A stretch of 64,000 bases of DNA, taken from Mycolicibacterium neoaurum VKM Ac-1815D. GTDB taxonomy: Bacteria; Actinomycetota; Actinomycetes; Mycobacteriales; Mycobacteriaceae. The number at the start of each line of letters is the position of its first letter. The stretch's first letter is position 1. Position numbers and translations under genes: made by a program. Shown one piece after another: positions 43,031 to 50,536 of the stretch. Under the pieces are notes generated by a model. That model was not told the DNA's origin, did no database searches, and saw only the letters and a program-made list of their open reading frames with translations. The stretch spans positions 4,402,001 through 4,466,000 of the forward strand of contig NC_023036.2 in NCBI RefSeq assembly GCF_000317305.3, in the 5' to 3' direction.

Positions 43031-43197
43031 CCGCTCTTGCGCCGGAACTCGCGCCGGTTCTCCACGGCACCGTGCGCGCGGGCCTTCTTGCGTCCACCAT
43101 CGGCGTGCGAGGCGCCCCCGGTGGCCTGCGCCTTCTTGCGCTCCAGCGCTTCCCGGAACTTGCGCTTGGTGTCGTCTTCCGGAGTTTCGTCGGCCAT
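43027..43197 (-). CDS. DUF5302-type small charged protein
   Basis: 56-residue, strongly charged protein from ATG 43197: ETPEDDTKRKFREALERKKA, then GGASHADGGRKKARAHGAVE and ENRREFRRKSG. It has no cysteine and is helix- and disorder-prone. The layout (acidic head, KRKFREALERKKA helix, HxDGxxK centre and FRRKSG end) matches the DUF5302 family of actinobacteria. The function is unknown; nucleic-acid binding is possible from the charge. It is 35 nt upstream of the Rv1155-like stop on the same strand. Confidence 0.82.
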   Translation of the reverse strand: MADETPEDDTKRKFREALERKKAQATGGASHADGGRKKARAHGAVENRREFRRKSG

Positions 43198-43232
43198 GCG
43201 ATCAGCCTAGACGCACGTGCGACGTATTTCCG

Positions 43233-43676
43233 TCAGCGCAGCCCTGGCGGCATTCCGTACAGGTGTGCGATCGGCAGCGTCAGCAGTACGCGGCGGTCGT
43301 CGACCATCGCACGCCGGTAGTCGGCCCAGTCCGGATGTTCACCGGCGATGTTGCGATACAACGCAATAAGCCCCTCGACCGTGTCGTCGTGCGGGTTGGC
43401 CGCCGGCGGCGTCAACACCGCGTCACCCTCGGCCACCGCATAGGACCAGCCGTCGTCGGCGGACACATGTATCGAGGCGCGCGGGTCGCGACGCAGGTTG
43501 CGGGTCTTGGCACGCGGTTCGGTGATGGACACCTGCAACGCGGTGTTGGGCGCGTCGAACCAGTAGGACACATTGGACAGCTGTGGCCGACCGTCGCGCT
43601 TGATGGTGGCCAGCACCCCCAGCGCGTTGCCCTTGATCAATGCCAGCAGCTTGTCGTCGAACACCTGACGCCCCAT
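43233..43676 (-). CDS. F420-binding PPOX-fold protein (Rv1155-like)
   Basis: 147-residue split-barrel flavin/deazaflavin protein. From the N-terminus, DDKLLALIKGNALGVLATIK, DGRPQLSNVSYWF and ITEPRAKTRNLRRDPRASIH closely match the Rv1155 protein as I remember it, including its 147-residue length, and DDGWSYAVAEG is also shared. Rv1155 binds F420 and related cofactors. ATG 43676 is chosen on that length; upstream codons are implausible. It is divergent from two methyltransferase genes (31 nt). F420 would come from fbiC at 10967. Confidence 0.93.
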   Translation of the reverse strand: MGRQVFDDKLLALIKGNALGVLATIKRDGRPQLSNVSYWFDAPNTALQVSITEPRAKTRNLRRDPRASIHVSADDGWSYAVAEGDAVLTPPAANPHDDTVEGLIALYRNIAGEHPDWADYRRAMVDDRRVLLTLPIAHLYGMPPGLR

Positions 43677-43707
43677 GAGTCGAGCGTACGACTCTACGAT
43701 CGGGAGC

Positions 43708-44535
43708 ATGAGCCGGATCGACGGAACCAGTCTGGAAGGAGTGTCCGCGACGACGTTGTGGACACTGCACAACCGCGGCACCGAGGCCAGGCGCTCCGAC
43801 GGGGTGATCCGCGACCCGTGGGCGGTCAGCCTGCTCGATTCGATCGACTACGACTACCGCAAGTTCGGTAAGCCCAACCAGTCCCATCCGCTGCGCGCGC
43901 TGGCCTTCGACGCGGCAGCCACCGCGTACCTGAAAGCTCATCCGAGGGCGTCGGTGGTGGCGTTGGCCGAGGGTCTGCAAACCAGTTTCTGGCGGTTGGC
44001 CCGCGCCGGAGTCGCCGACGAATTGCACTGGTATTCGATCGATCTGGAACCGGTGATGCAGCTGCGCCGCCAACTTCTGCCCCGCGATGACCGGATCACC
44101 GAACTGGGCCAGTCGGCGCTGGATCGCAGCTGGATGGACCGGGTGGATGCGCAGGATGGCGTGTTCATCACCGCCGAGGGGTTGCTGATGTACCTGGAGC
44201 CCGAGGATGCGCTGGGGCTGATCGCCGACTGCGCTGCCCGTTTTCCCGGTGCGCAGTTCATGTTCGACTCGATCCCACACTGGTTCAGCCGCAGGACGCT
44301 CGAAGGTATGCGACTGTCCGATCGCTACCTCACCCCGGCCATGCCGTTCGCGCTCACTCCCGACGAGGCGGTGTCGCTGGCGGGCACCATCGACGGCGTC
44401 CGGTCGGCCCGCGATGTGCCGTATCCGCCGGGGCGCGGGTTCTGGCGGCTGGCCAACCCCGAGCGCTGGGACCGCATCGGCGCGTTCCGGCGAAACCGGC
44501 CGAGTATCACGCTGCTGGAATTCGCCGGGCGCTGA
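43708..44535 (+). CDS. Leucine-carboxyl-methyltransferase-like protein, copy 1
   Basis: SAM-dependent methyltransferase of 275 residues, the size I recall for Rv1153c (Omt). Motifs: ASVVALAEGLQTSFWRLARA (SAM site, with the LCM-family GLQT), WYSIDLEPVMQLRRQLLP, SALDRSWMD and FITAEGLLMYLEPEDALGLI. ATG 43708 has GGGAG upstream. It is 14 nt upstream of a paralogue. Substrates of this large mycobacterial family are mostly unknown. Confidence 0.9.
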   Translation: MSRIDGTSLEGVSATTLWTLHNRGTEARRSDGVIRDPWAVSLLDSIDYDYRKFGKPNQSHPLRALAFDAAATAYLKAHPRASVVALAEGLQTSFWRLARAGVADELHWYSIDLEPVMQLRRQLLPRDDRITELGQSALDRSWMDRVDAQDGVFITAEGLLMYLEPEDALGLIADCAARFPGAQFMFDSIPHWFSRRTLEGMRLSDRYLTPAMPFALTPDEAVSLAGTIDGVRSARDVPYPPGRGFWRLANPERWDRIGAFRRNRPSITLLEFAGR

Positions 44536-44549
44536 GTACCCTCGATGTA

Positions 44550-45383
44550 GTGACCTCCCCGAGAGCCGATGCGCGGTCGCTGACCGGCGTGTCCGAGACC
44601 GCACTGTTGACGTTGAAGGTGCGCGCCACCGAGGCCGCCCGAGATGATCGGGTCATCGATGATCCGGTGGCCGTCGATCTGGTCGACGCCATCGATTTCG
44701 ACTTCGCCAAGTTCGGTTTCGTCGGCCGTCAGGACATGGCGCTGCGCGCCCTGGCGTTCGACAAACAGACCCGCAAGTACCTGCGCGATCATCCATCGGC
44801 GACCGTGGTGGCGCTGGCCGAGGGCCTGCAGACCAGCTTCTACCGGCTCGACAACGGTGATGTCGGGCATGAATTCCGCTGGCACACCGTCGATCTCCCA
44901 CCGATCATCGCATTGCGTGAGAAGCTGCTCCCACCATCGGAGCGCATCACCGTCAGCGCGCAGTCGGCGCTGGACTACAGCTGGATGGATACCGTCGATG
45001 ACACCGACGGCGTGTTCATCACCGCGGAGGGCTTGCTGATGTACCTGCAGCCGGCCGAGGCGATGGGCTTGATCACCGAATGCGCCAAGCGTTTTCCCGG
45101 CGGTCAGATGATGTTCGACCTACCGCCCTCCTGGTTCGCGTGGTGGGCCCGGAAGGGGCTGCTGCGCCCCTCATTGCGCTACAAGGTGCCGCCGATGCCG
45201 TTCAGCCTGTCGGTCGCCGAGGCCGTCGACCTGGTCAACACGGTGCCGGGGGTACGCGCCGCCCACGATGTGCCGATGCCCACCGGACGTGGCACCGTGC
45301 TCAACGCGCTGCTGTGGGCCGCGCACCGGCTGCCACTGCTGGATCCGGTACGGCCGGTGCTGACCCGGCTGGAGTTCGGCTGA
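44550..45383 (+). CDS. Leucine-carboxyl-methyltransferase-like protein, copy 2
   Basis: 277-residue paralogue of the preceding gene; the same motifs recur (ATVVALAEGLQTSFYRLDNG, RWHTVDLPPIIALREKLLPP, GVFITAEGLLMYLQPAEAMG). The N-terminus is unrelated to that of copy 1 for about ten residues and the C-terminus is shorter of the RNRPSITLLEF type (RPVLTRLEFG). It starts at GTG 44550. Tandem duplication is the simplest origin. Its last 83 nt overlap the 3' end of the convergent monooxygenase gene. Confidence 0.9.
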   Translation: MTSPRADARSLTGVSETALLTLKVRATEAARDDRVIDDPVAVDLVDAIDFDFAKFGFVGRQDMALRALAFDKQTRKYLRDHPSATVVALAEGLQTSFYRLDNGDVGHEFRWHTVDLPPIIALREKLLPPSERITVSAQSALDYSWMDTVDDTDGVFITAEGLLMYLQPAEAMGLITECAKRFPGGQMMFDLPPSWFAWWARKGLLRPSLRYKVPPMPFSLSVAEAVDLVNTVPGVRAAHDVPMPTGRGTVLNALLWAAHRLPLLDPVRPVLTRLEFG

Positions 45384-46815
45384 ACCGCAAGCAGTCATCG
45401 ACGACCGGTCCGTTGCGCAGCACCTGGGCGTCGACGGTGTAGTTCATGGTCATCTGCCACGGCCCGCGGGTGCCCTGGCGCGGTAGGCGGTCGATCACCC
45501 GCTGCACATAACCCGCCGCAAAGTCCAGCAGCGGCAGGGTCGGCATGGCCGGGTCGGTGAACACCGGGCGCACCTGGTCGACGCCCTGGGCATCCATATG
45601 CGACAAGAGCCGGCAGAAGTGCTCGCACAGCAGACCTACCTTGAGCGTCCATGACGAGTTGGTGTAGCCGAAGGCGAAGGCGAAGTTGGGCACGCCGCTG
45701 AGCATGATGCCCTTGTAGGCGACCGTCTCCGCGAGATCGACCGGCTCTCCGTCCACGGTGAGCGTCACCCCGCCGAACAGCTGAATGTTCAGTCCCGTGG
45801 CGGTGACGATGATGTCGGCCGCCAGCTCCGCTCCGGATTCCAGCCGGATACCGGTCTCGGTGAACGTCGCGATCCGGTCGGTCACCACCGAGGCGCTGCC
45901 ATCGCTGATGGCGGCGAACAGGTCGCCGTCGGGTACCGCACACAACCGCTGGTCCCACGGATCGTAGGCCGGGTTGAAGTGCTGGTCGACCGGATACCCG
46001 CCGGGTAGCTTACTCGCGTTGATCCGGCGGATCAGCCGCCGCGCCAGCACCGGATGCTGCTGGCAGAACGTGTACACGGCACGCTGTTTGAGAATGTTCT
46101 TACGCCGGGCCAGTGCGTAACCACGGTCGTCACCGAGCACTCGGCGCGCGATATTGGCGAAGGTGTCCTTGGCCGGAACCGGCATGACGTAGGTCGGCGA
46201 TCGCTGCAACATGGTCACGTGCTCCGCACGGGCTGCCATGGCAGGCACCAGCGTCACCGCCGTCGCGCCGCTACCGATCACCACGACGCGCTTGCCTGTG
46301 TAGTCCAGGTCCTGCGGCCAGTGTTGCGGATGGATGATCCGGCCGCCGAACCGGTCGCGGCCCGCGAAGTCCGGGGTGTATCCCTGGTCGTATCGGTAAT
46401 AGCCGCCCGCGCAGAACAGCCAGCGTGCACCGATCTGGATCAGCTCACCGTCACGTTCGACGTCGACGACCCAGCGTCCGTCGGCGCTGCTCCAGGCCGC
46501 AGCAAGCACCTTGTGCCCGAAGCGGATTCGCTGGGCTATCCCGTTCTCGTCGACGGTCTCGCGCAGGTAGGCCAAGATCTTGTCCGCGGTGGCGATCGCA
46601 TACTCGTCACGCCACGGTTTGAACTCGTAACCGAAGGTGTGCAGATCGGAATCGGACCGAATACCCGGGTACCGGAACAGATCCCAGGTACCGCCGGTGG
46701 CCTCGCGCGCCTCAAGGATGGTGTAGTCGCGGCCTGGATGCTCGCGCTGCAGATAGTAGGCGGCTCCGATACCGGAGATGCCCGCTCCGACGATCAGCAC
46801 GTCAACTGTGTCCAT
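45301..46815 (-). CDS. Flavin-containing Baeyer-Villiger-type monooxygenase
   Basis: 504-residue FAD/NADPH monooxygenase. FAD motif VLIVGAGISGIGAAYYLQRE, the Baeyer-Villiger fingerprint RFGGRIIHPQHWP (FxGxxxHxxxW) and the second Rossmann motif VVVIGSGATAVTLVPAMA are all present. The sequence resembles EthA-like ketone or thioamide oxygenases. ATG 46815 (MDTVDVLIVG) is secure. The C-terminal tail (SAPAVPDPAVAAGARPTAAR) is extra and its coding sequence overlaps the methyltransferase gene. It is divergent from a PucR-type regulator (102 nt), which is the likely controller. Confidence 0.93.
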   Translation of the reverse strand: MDTVDVLIVGAGISGIGAAYYLQREHPGRDYTILEAREATGGTWDLFRYPGIRSDSDLHTFGYEFKPWRDEYAIATADKILAYLRETVDENGIAQRIRFGHKVLAAAWSSADGRWVVDVERDGELIQIGARWLFCAGGYYRYDQGYTPDFAGRDRFGGRIIHPQHWPQDLDYTGKRVVVIGSGATAVTLVPAMAARAEHVTMLQRSPTYVMPVPAKDTFANIARRVLGDDRGYALARRKNILKQRAVYTFCQQHPVLARRLIRRINASKLPGGYPVDQHFNPAYDPWDQRLCAVPDGDLFAAISDGSASVVTDRIATFTETGIRLESGAELAADIIVTATGLNIQLFGGVTLTVDGEPVDLAETVAYKGIMLSGVPNFAFAFGYTNSSWTLKVGLLCEHFCRLLSHMDAQGVDQVRPVFTDPAMPTLPLLDFAAGYVQRVIDRLPRQGTRGPWQMTMNYTVDAQVLRNGPVVDDCLRFSRTPAGSAPAVPDPAVAAGARPTAAR

Positions 46816-46917
46816 CAACCGATGGTGCCGACTGCGACACCATCGGCGATAGGGCGAAATGCCCCCACAATGCGCCGACACTGGTGCCATCTGCACCCGC
46901 TGGCCTACGGTGTGGTC

Positions 46918-48132
46918 ATGAACCCGCCGGGACCATCACCCGCCGTGCGGGAACTGATCCGCCAGTGCGCGCAGATCGTGGTAAACGCGCGCCCCGAATG
47001 GCTCGACGAACTCGACACCACCATCCTTGCCGGCAGCCCCGCCATCGCCGCCGACCCCGAACTGGCTGCGGCGGTGAGCCGCAGCAACCGCGCCAATCTG
47101 GCCTACTGGGCGACCGCCAACATCCGGGATCCGGGTGGGCCCGTCCCGCCGAACACCGGTCCCGAACCGCTGAGCATCGCCCGCGAATTGGTGCGCCGCG
47201 GGGTCAACTCACTGCCGATGGACGCCTATCGGATCGGCGAGGGAGTGGCGTGGCGGCGCCTGATGGACATCGCCTTCGAGCTGACCTCCGATCCGGCCGA
47301 ACTCCGCGAGCTGCTGCAGGTCTGCTCGCGTTCGATCAGCGCCTTCGTCGAGGCCACCCTGGCCGGTATCACTGCCCAGATCGAGCTGGAGCGTCACGAA
47401 CTCACCCATGGCACCCACGCCGAGCGGCGGGAAACTGTTGCTCTGCTGCTGGAGGGCGCTCCCATCCCCCGCGACCGCGCCGAAGGACGCCTCGGCTACG
47501 CCTTGACCGGCACCCACACCGCGGCGGTGCTCTGGATTGCCGAGGCCGATCACAACCTCACCGAACTCGATCACGCGGCCGAGGCGATCGGCCGAGCGGC
47601 CGGGGCGCGGCCGCTGAGCGTGCTGCCCAGTAGCGCGACGCGATGGGTCTGGGTGCCCGGCCAGGTGGATGTCGATGATCTGACCGGCTCGATCGGCTCG
47701 GTCCGGGTGGCCTTGGGCACCGCAGGCGAGGGTGTCGAGGGTTTCCGCACCAGCCACTTCGAGGCCATCACCACCCAGCAGATGGTGGCGCGACTGCGTT
47801 CCCGACAGCAAGTTGCGCGGTTCACCGATATCGAACTGGTCGCCCTGGTGACCGCCGATCCCGACCGCGCGGCACGGTTCGTCGAACGCGTCCTCGGTGA
47901 CTTCGCCCATGCGCCTGCCGAAGTGCACACCGCGGTGGGCGTGTTCATCGCGGCGCAGTGCAACGCGGCGCGCGCGGCCACCCAGCTGTACACCCATCGC
48001 AACACCCTGTTGCGCCGACTGGCCCGCGCCGAGGAACTGTTGCCCGCCCCGCTGTCGGCGTGCAGCGTGGAGGTGGCCGTCGCCCTGGACGTCCTGCGCT
48101 GGACGGGTCAGTCCAGCAGCCCGTCCAGATAA
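46918..48132 (+). CDS. PucR-family transcriptional regulator
   Basis: 404-residue regulator. The N-terminal two-thirds are helical (VAWRRLMDIAFELTSDPAEL, ERRETVALLLEGAPIPRDRA) with a GGDEF-like or CdaR-like central region, and the C-terminal HTH_30 domain reads CNAARAATQLYTHRNTLLRR with LARAEELL. These features are those of the CdaR/PucR family. ATG 46918 is chosen; it starts 102 nt from the divergent monooxygenase gene and probably regulates it. The effector is unknown. It overlaps the convergent GntR gene by 25 nt. Confidence 0.9.
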   Translation: MNPPGPSPAVRELIRQCAQIVVNARPEWLDELDTTILAGSPAIAADPELAAAVSRSNRANLAYWATANIRDPGGPVPPNTGPEPLSIARELVRRGVNSLPMDAYRIGEGVAWRRLMDIAFELTSDPAELRELLQVCSRSISAFVEATLAGITAQIELERHELTHGTHAERRETVALLLEGAPIPRDRAEGRLGYALTGTHTAAVLWIAEADHNLTELDHAAEAIGRAAGARPLSVLPSSATRWVWVPGQVDVDDLTGSIGSVRVALGTAGEGVEGFRTSHFEAITTQQMVARLRSRQQVARFTDIELVALVTADPDRAARFVERVLGDFAHAPAEVHTAVGVFIAAQCNAARAATQLYTHRNTLLRRLARAEELLPAPLSACSVEVAVALDVLRWTGQSSSPSR

Positions 48133-48491
48133 CGCAGCGCACGGTCCTTGCTGAGGCCCTGGGCGCGGGCCACCTCGGCGAAGGCACGGGCCGCGGCCGC
48201 CATCGCATTATCGGCCGGATCCACCCGTGCGACGAATGTGCCGAAGCGGCCGCGGGTTTCGAGTACGCCGGCCGCTTCCAGCTCGCGGTAGGCGCGGGCC
48301 ACGGTGTTGACCGCAAGGCCCAGCTGTCCCGCCAGATCACGCACCGTGGGCAAGCGGGTACCCGGGGCCAGTCGGCCGTCGCGCACCCCGGCGATGATCT
48401 GGGTGCGCAACTGGTCGAACAGCGGCGCGCCCGCATCGGCTTCCAGGTGTATCCAGTCCCCCAGACCTCCCACGAGTCCAGTATCACGCAC
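48108..48491 (-). CDS. GntR/YtrA-subfamily regulator
   Basis: 127-residue regulator, close to the length of Rv1152. The winged helix is at residues 15-85 (APLFDQLRTQIIAGVRDGRL, PGTRLPTVRDLAGQLGLAVN, TVARAYRELEAAGVLETRGR) and a short C-terminal helix region (AAARAFAEVARAQGLSKDRA) serves for dimerisation, typical of the YtrA subgroup. GTG 48491 starts the protein. It is divergent from the sirtuin gene with an 18-nt gap, so one small region must serve both promoters. Confidence 0.92.
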   Translation of the reverse strand: MRDTGLVGGLGDWIHLEADAGAPLFDQLRTQIIAGVRDGRLAPGTRLPTVRDLAGQLGLAVNTVARAYRELEAAGVLETRGRFGTFVARVDPADNAMAAAARAFAEVARAQGLSKDRALRYLDGLLD

Positions 48492-48509
48492 ACGCGCTAG
48501 TTTGGTGAG

Positions 48510-49220
48510 GTGCGAGTGACGTTGCTGAGCGGGGCCGGCATGTCCGCCGAGAGCGGTGTGCCGACGTTTCGCGATGTCGAGACCGGTCTGTGGGCCAACG
48601 TGGATCCCTACGAGATTTCCAGCAGCGACGGCTGGCAGCGCCACCCGGAACGGGTGTGGGCGTGGTATCTGTGGCGGCACTACATGATGAGTGCCGTCGA
48701 GCCGAACGCCGGCCACCTGGCGGTCGCCGCCTGGGAGGACTACGCCGAAGTTCACGTGGTGACCCAGAACGTCGACAATCTGCACGAGCGCGCGGGCAGC
48801 ACAAGGGTCCACCATGTGCACGGCAGCCTGTTCGAGTTCCGCTGCGATCGGTGCGGGACACCGTTCACCGGTGAGCTGCCCGTGATGCCCGCACCGGTGG
48901 AGGTCGTGCAACCGCCGCGGTGCGCGTGCGGCGGCCTGATCCGACCGAACGTGGTGTGGTTCGGCGAGGGGCTGCCCGATGATGCGTGGGACAGCTCGGT
49001 GGAGGCGGTCGCCAAGGCCGATGTGGTGATCGTGGTCGGCACATCGTCGGTGGTCTACCCGGCCGCGGGTCTCCCGGAGGCCGCGGTGGCCAACGGAATC
49101 CCGGTCATCGAGGTCAATCCGCAGCCGACTCCGCTCTCGGCCGCCTGCACCGCGGTGGTGCGGGAGACCTCGGCGACCGCGCTACCCACCCTGCTGCAGC
49201 GCCTGCCCCAGCTCCTCTGA
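48510..49220 (+). CDS. cobB: NAD-dependent protein deacylase (sirtuin, CobB type)
   Basis: 236-residue class III deacylase. NAD motif GAGMSAESGVPTFRD, the catalytic His in HVHGS and QNVDNLHERAG are all visible, together with the zinc ligands FRCDRCGTPFTG and RCACGG. This sirtuin class acts on acetyl-, propionyl- or succinyl-lysine and typically regulates acetyl-CoA synthetase, which fits the nearby acetate-type symporters. GTG 48510 is a reasonable start; GTG 48516 is two codons further in. The placement matches Rv1151c next to Rv1152. Confidence 0.95.
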   Translation: MRVTLLSGAGMSAESGVPTFRDVETGLWANVDPYEISSSDGWQRHPERVWAWYLWRHYMMSAVEPNAGHLAVAAWEDYAEVHVVTQNVDNLHERAGSTRVHHVHGSLFEFRCDRCGTPFTGELPVMPAPVEVVQPPRCACGGLIRPNVVWFGEGLPDDAWDSSVEAVAKADVVIVVGTSSVVYPAAGLPEAAVANGIPVIEVNPQPTPLSAACTAVVRETSATALPTLLQRLPQLL

Positions 49221-49228
49221 GCCGCAGG

Positions 49229-49858
49229 CTATCCGCGCACGGCGCGCCCGATCGCCAACTCCGACACCGGTACCGGCACCCAGGCCGGCACGCTCTGTTC
49301 GCGCCGCGACCCGGCCACCGTGAACCCGGCGTCGGCGATCGCGGTCTCGGTGTTGCGGTGGGTGTGACAGTTACCGAGCAGTCGCGGCCAGATCGTGGCA
49401 TCGGCGACCCGCTGCAGCGTGGCACGCCATCCGGTGCCGGCGACATGTTCCAGATAACGCAGTTCACCGCCGGGCTTCAGCATCGAGAACAGCTGGCGCA
49501 GAACACCATCCGGGTCATCGACCGAGCAGAGCACCAACGAGCAGACCACGGCGTCGAACGGCTCGCCTGCCTCGAATTCCTCGATGGTGGCGGTGCTGAC
49601 CGATACCGGAACCGGCGCGGTGGCGGCCGCCTCCCTGGCCACCTCGGCCAGCTTCCGCTCCGGTTCGAGCGCGACGACCTCGCTGACCGCGCCCGGGTAG
49701 TGCACGAAGTTGGTGCCGGTTCCCGCGCCGACCTCCAGCACGCGGCCACGCAGGCCGGCCAGGTTCTCCACGCGCAGCCGCCGCACCGATTCCGGTTCAT
49801 GTCCACTGGTCACGAGCCACAATCGGGCGAAGAACGGATTGTCGACCGCGGCAGTCAT
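49229..49858 (-). CDS. Class I SAM-dependent methyltransferase (Rv1147-like)
   Basis: 209-residue methyltransferase. Motif I is VLEVGAGTGTNFVHYPG; the acidic VVALEPERKLAEVA and FDAVVCSLVLCSVDDPDGVL follow. The C-terminal region (AGFTVAGSRREQSVPAWVPV) is hydrophobic and matches phospholipid/membrane-lipid-type methyltransferases; I recall a similar gene as Rv1147 beside mmpL13. Its ATG overlaps the TetR stop by 4 nt, making it the last gene of the MMPL-TetR-methyltransferase operon. The substrate is probably a lipid, but this is inferred. Confidence 0.88.
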   Translation of the reverse strand: MTAAVDNPFFARLWLVTSGHEPESVRRLRVENLAGLRGRVLEVGAGTGTNFVHYPGAVSEVVALEPERKLAEVAREAAATAPVPVSVSTATIEEFEAGEPFDAVVCSLVLCSVDDPDGVLRQLFSMLKPGGELRYLEHVAGTGWRATLQRVADATIWPRLLGNCHTHRNTETAIADAGFTVAGSRREQSVPAWVPVPVSELAIGRAVRG

Positions 49859-50535
49859 GTCCTCAGCGTACCGAGCTTGGCGATGGTCTCTTCCGGCGTC
49901 GAATCGGCGCCGACGATGCCGTAGACGATCCGGCCGCAGCAGACCGCGCTGAGGACCCGGTCGGCGAACTCCTCGGCGTCGCCCCACGGCAGGTACGGCT
50001 TGGCGATCAGCAGGGCGGCGACCCCGTGCACCGCCGCCCACAGCTCCAGTGCTGCGGCGGTCGAATCCCCCTGCGGGTAGATACCTTCGGCAATCAATGC
50101 CTCGACGGAGGCGCGCATGTGCAGAAACGCCGAGCTGGCCAGTGTCACGTCGACATCACTGTTCGGATTGCCCTCGCCCATAGTGGCGATGCGATACAGC
50201 TCGGGGGTCTGCCTGGCGAATCGCACATAGGCCAGCCCCTGGGCCCGCAGCACCTCGATGGTCGAGGTCTGGTCGGCCGCTACGCGCTGCATCTCCTCGT
50301 CGAGTTTCTCGTAGTAGCGGGCGCAGACGGCGTCCAGCAGGGCGTCCTTGTCGGCGAAATGCAGGTAGATCGACGGCGGGGTGACCCCGACCCGCTGGGC
50401 GACGGCGCGGATGGACACCGCTTTGGCGTGCCCGGTCTCCAACAGCAACTCGGTGGCGGCGTCGAGGATCTCGTCGCGCAGCTGATCGCCGGACCCGCGT
50501 GCGGCGCGGCGTCGTCTCAGTCGTGGGGCGGACAC
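49855..50535 (-). CDS. TetR-family regulator
   Basis: 226-residue regulator. The N-terminal HTH is AATELLLETGHAKAVSIRAV, AQRVGVTPPSIYLHFADKDA, preceded by an Arg-rich tail (RLRRRRAARG). The C-terminal ligand domain is of the TetR_C_33-like type (ELYRIATMGEGNPNSDVD). GTG 50535 is 1 nt after the MMPL stop, so the transporter and its regulator are translationally coupled. The 25-bp dyad upstream of the MMPL gene is the most likely operator. A natural effector may be the exported lipid or drug. Confidence 0.93.
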   Translation of the reverse strand: MSAPRLRRRRAARGSGDQLRDEILDAATELLLETGHAKAVSIRAVAQRVGVTPPSIYLHFADKDALLDAVCARYYEKLDEEMQRVAADQTSTIEVLRAQGLAYVRFARQTPELYRIATMGEGNPNSDVDVTLASSAFLHMRASVEALIAEGIYPQGDSTAAALELWAAVHGVAALLIAKPYLPWGDAEEFADRVLSAVCCGRIVYGIVGADSTPEETIAKLGTLRT

Positions 50536-50536
50536 G

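Noticed and set aside
42367..43320. Plus-strand frame across the acyltransferase end
   Set aside because: Shadow of the acyltransferase gene; composition is Arg/Ala-rich and no start signal is present.
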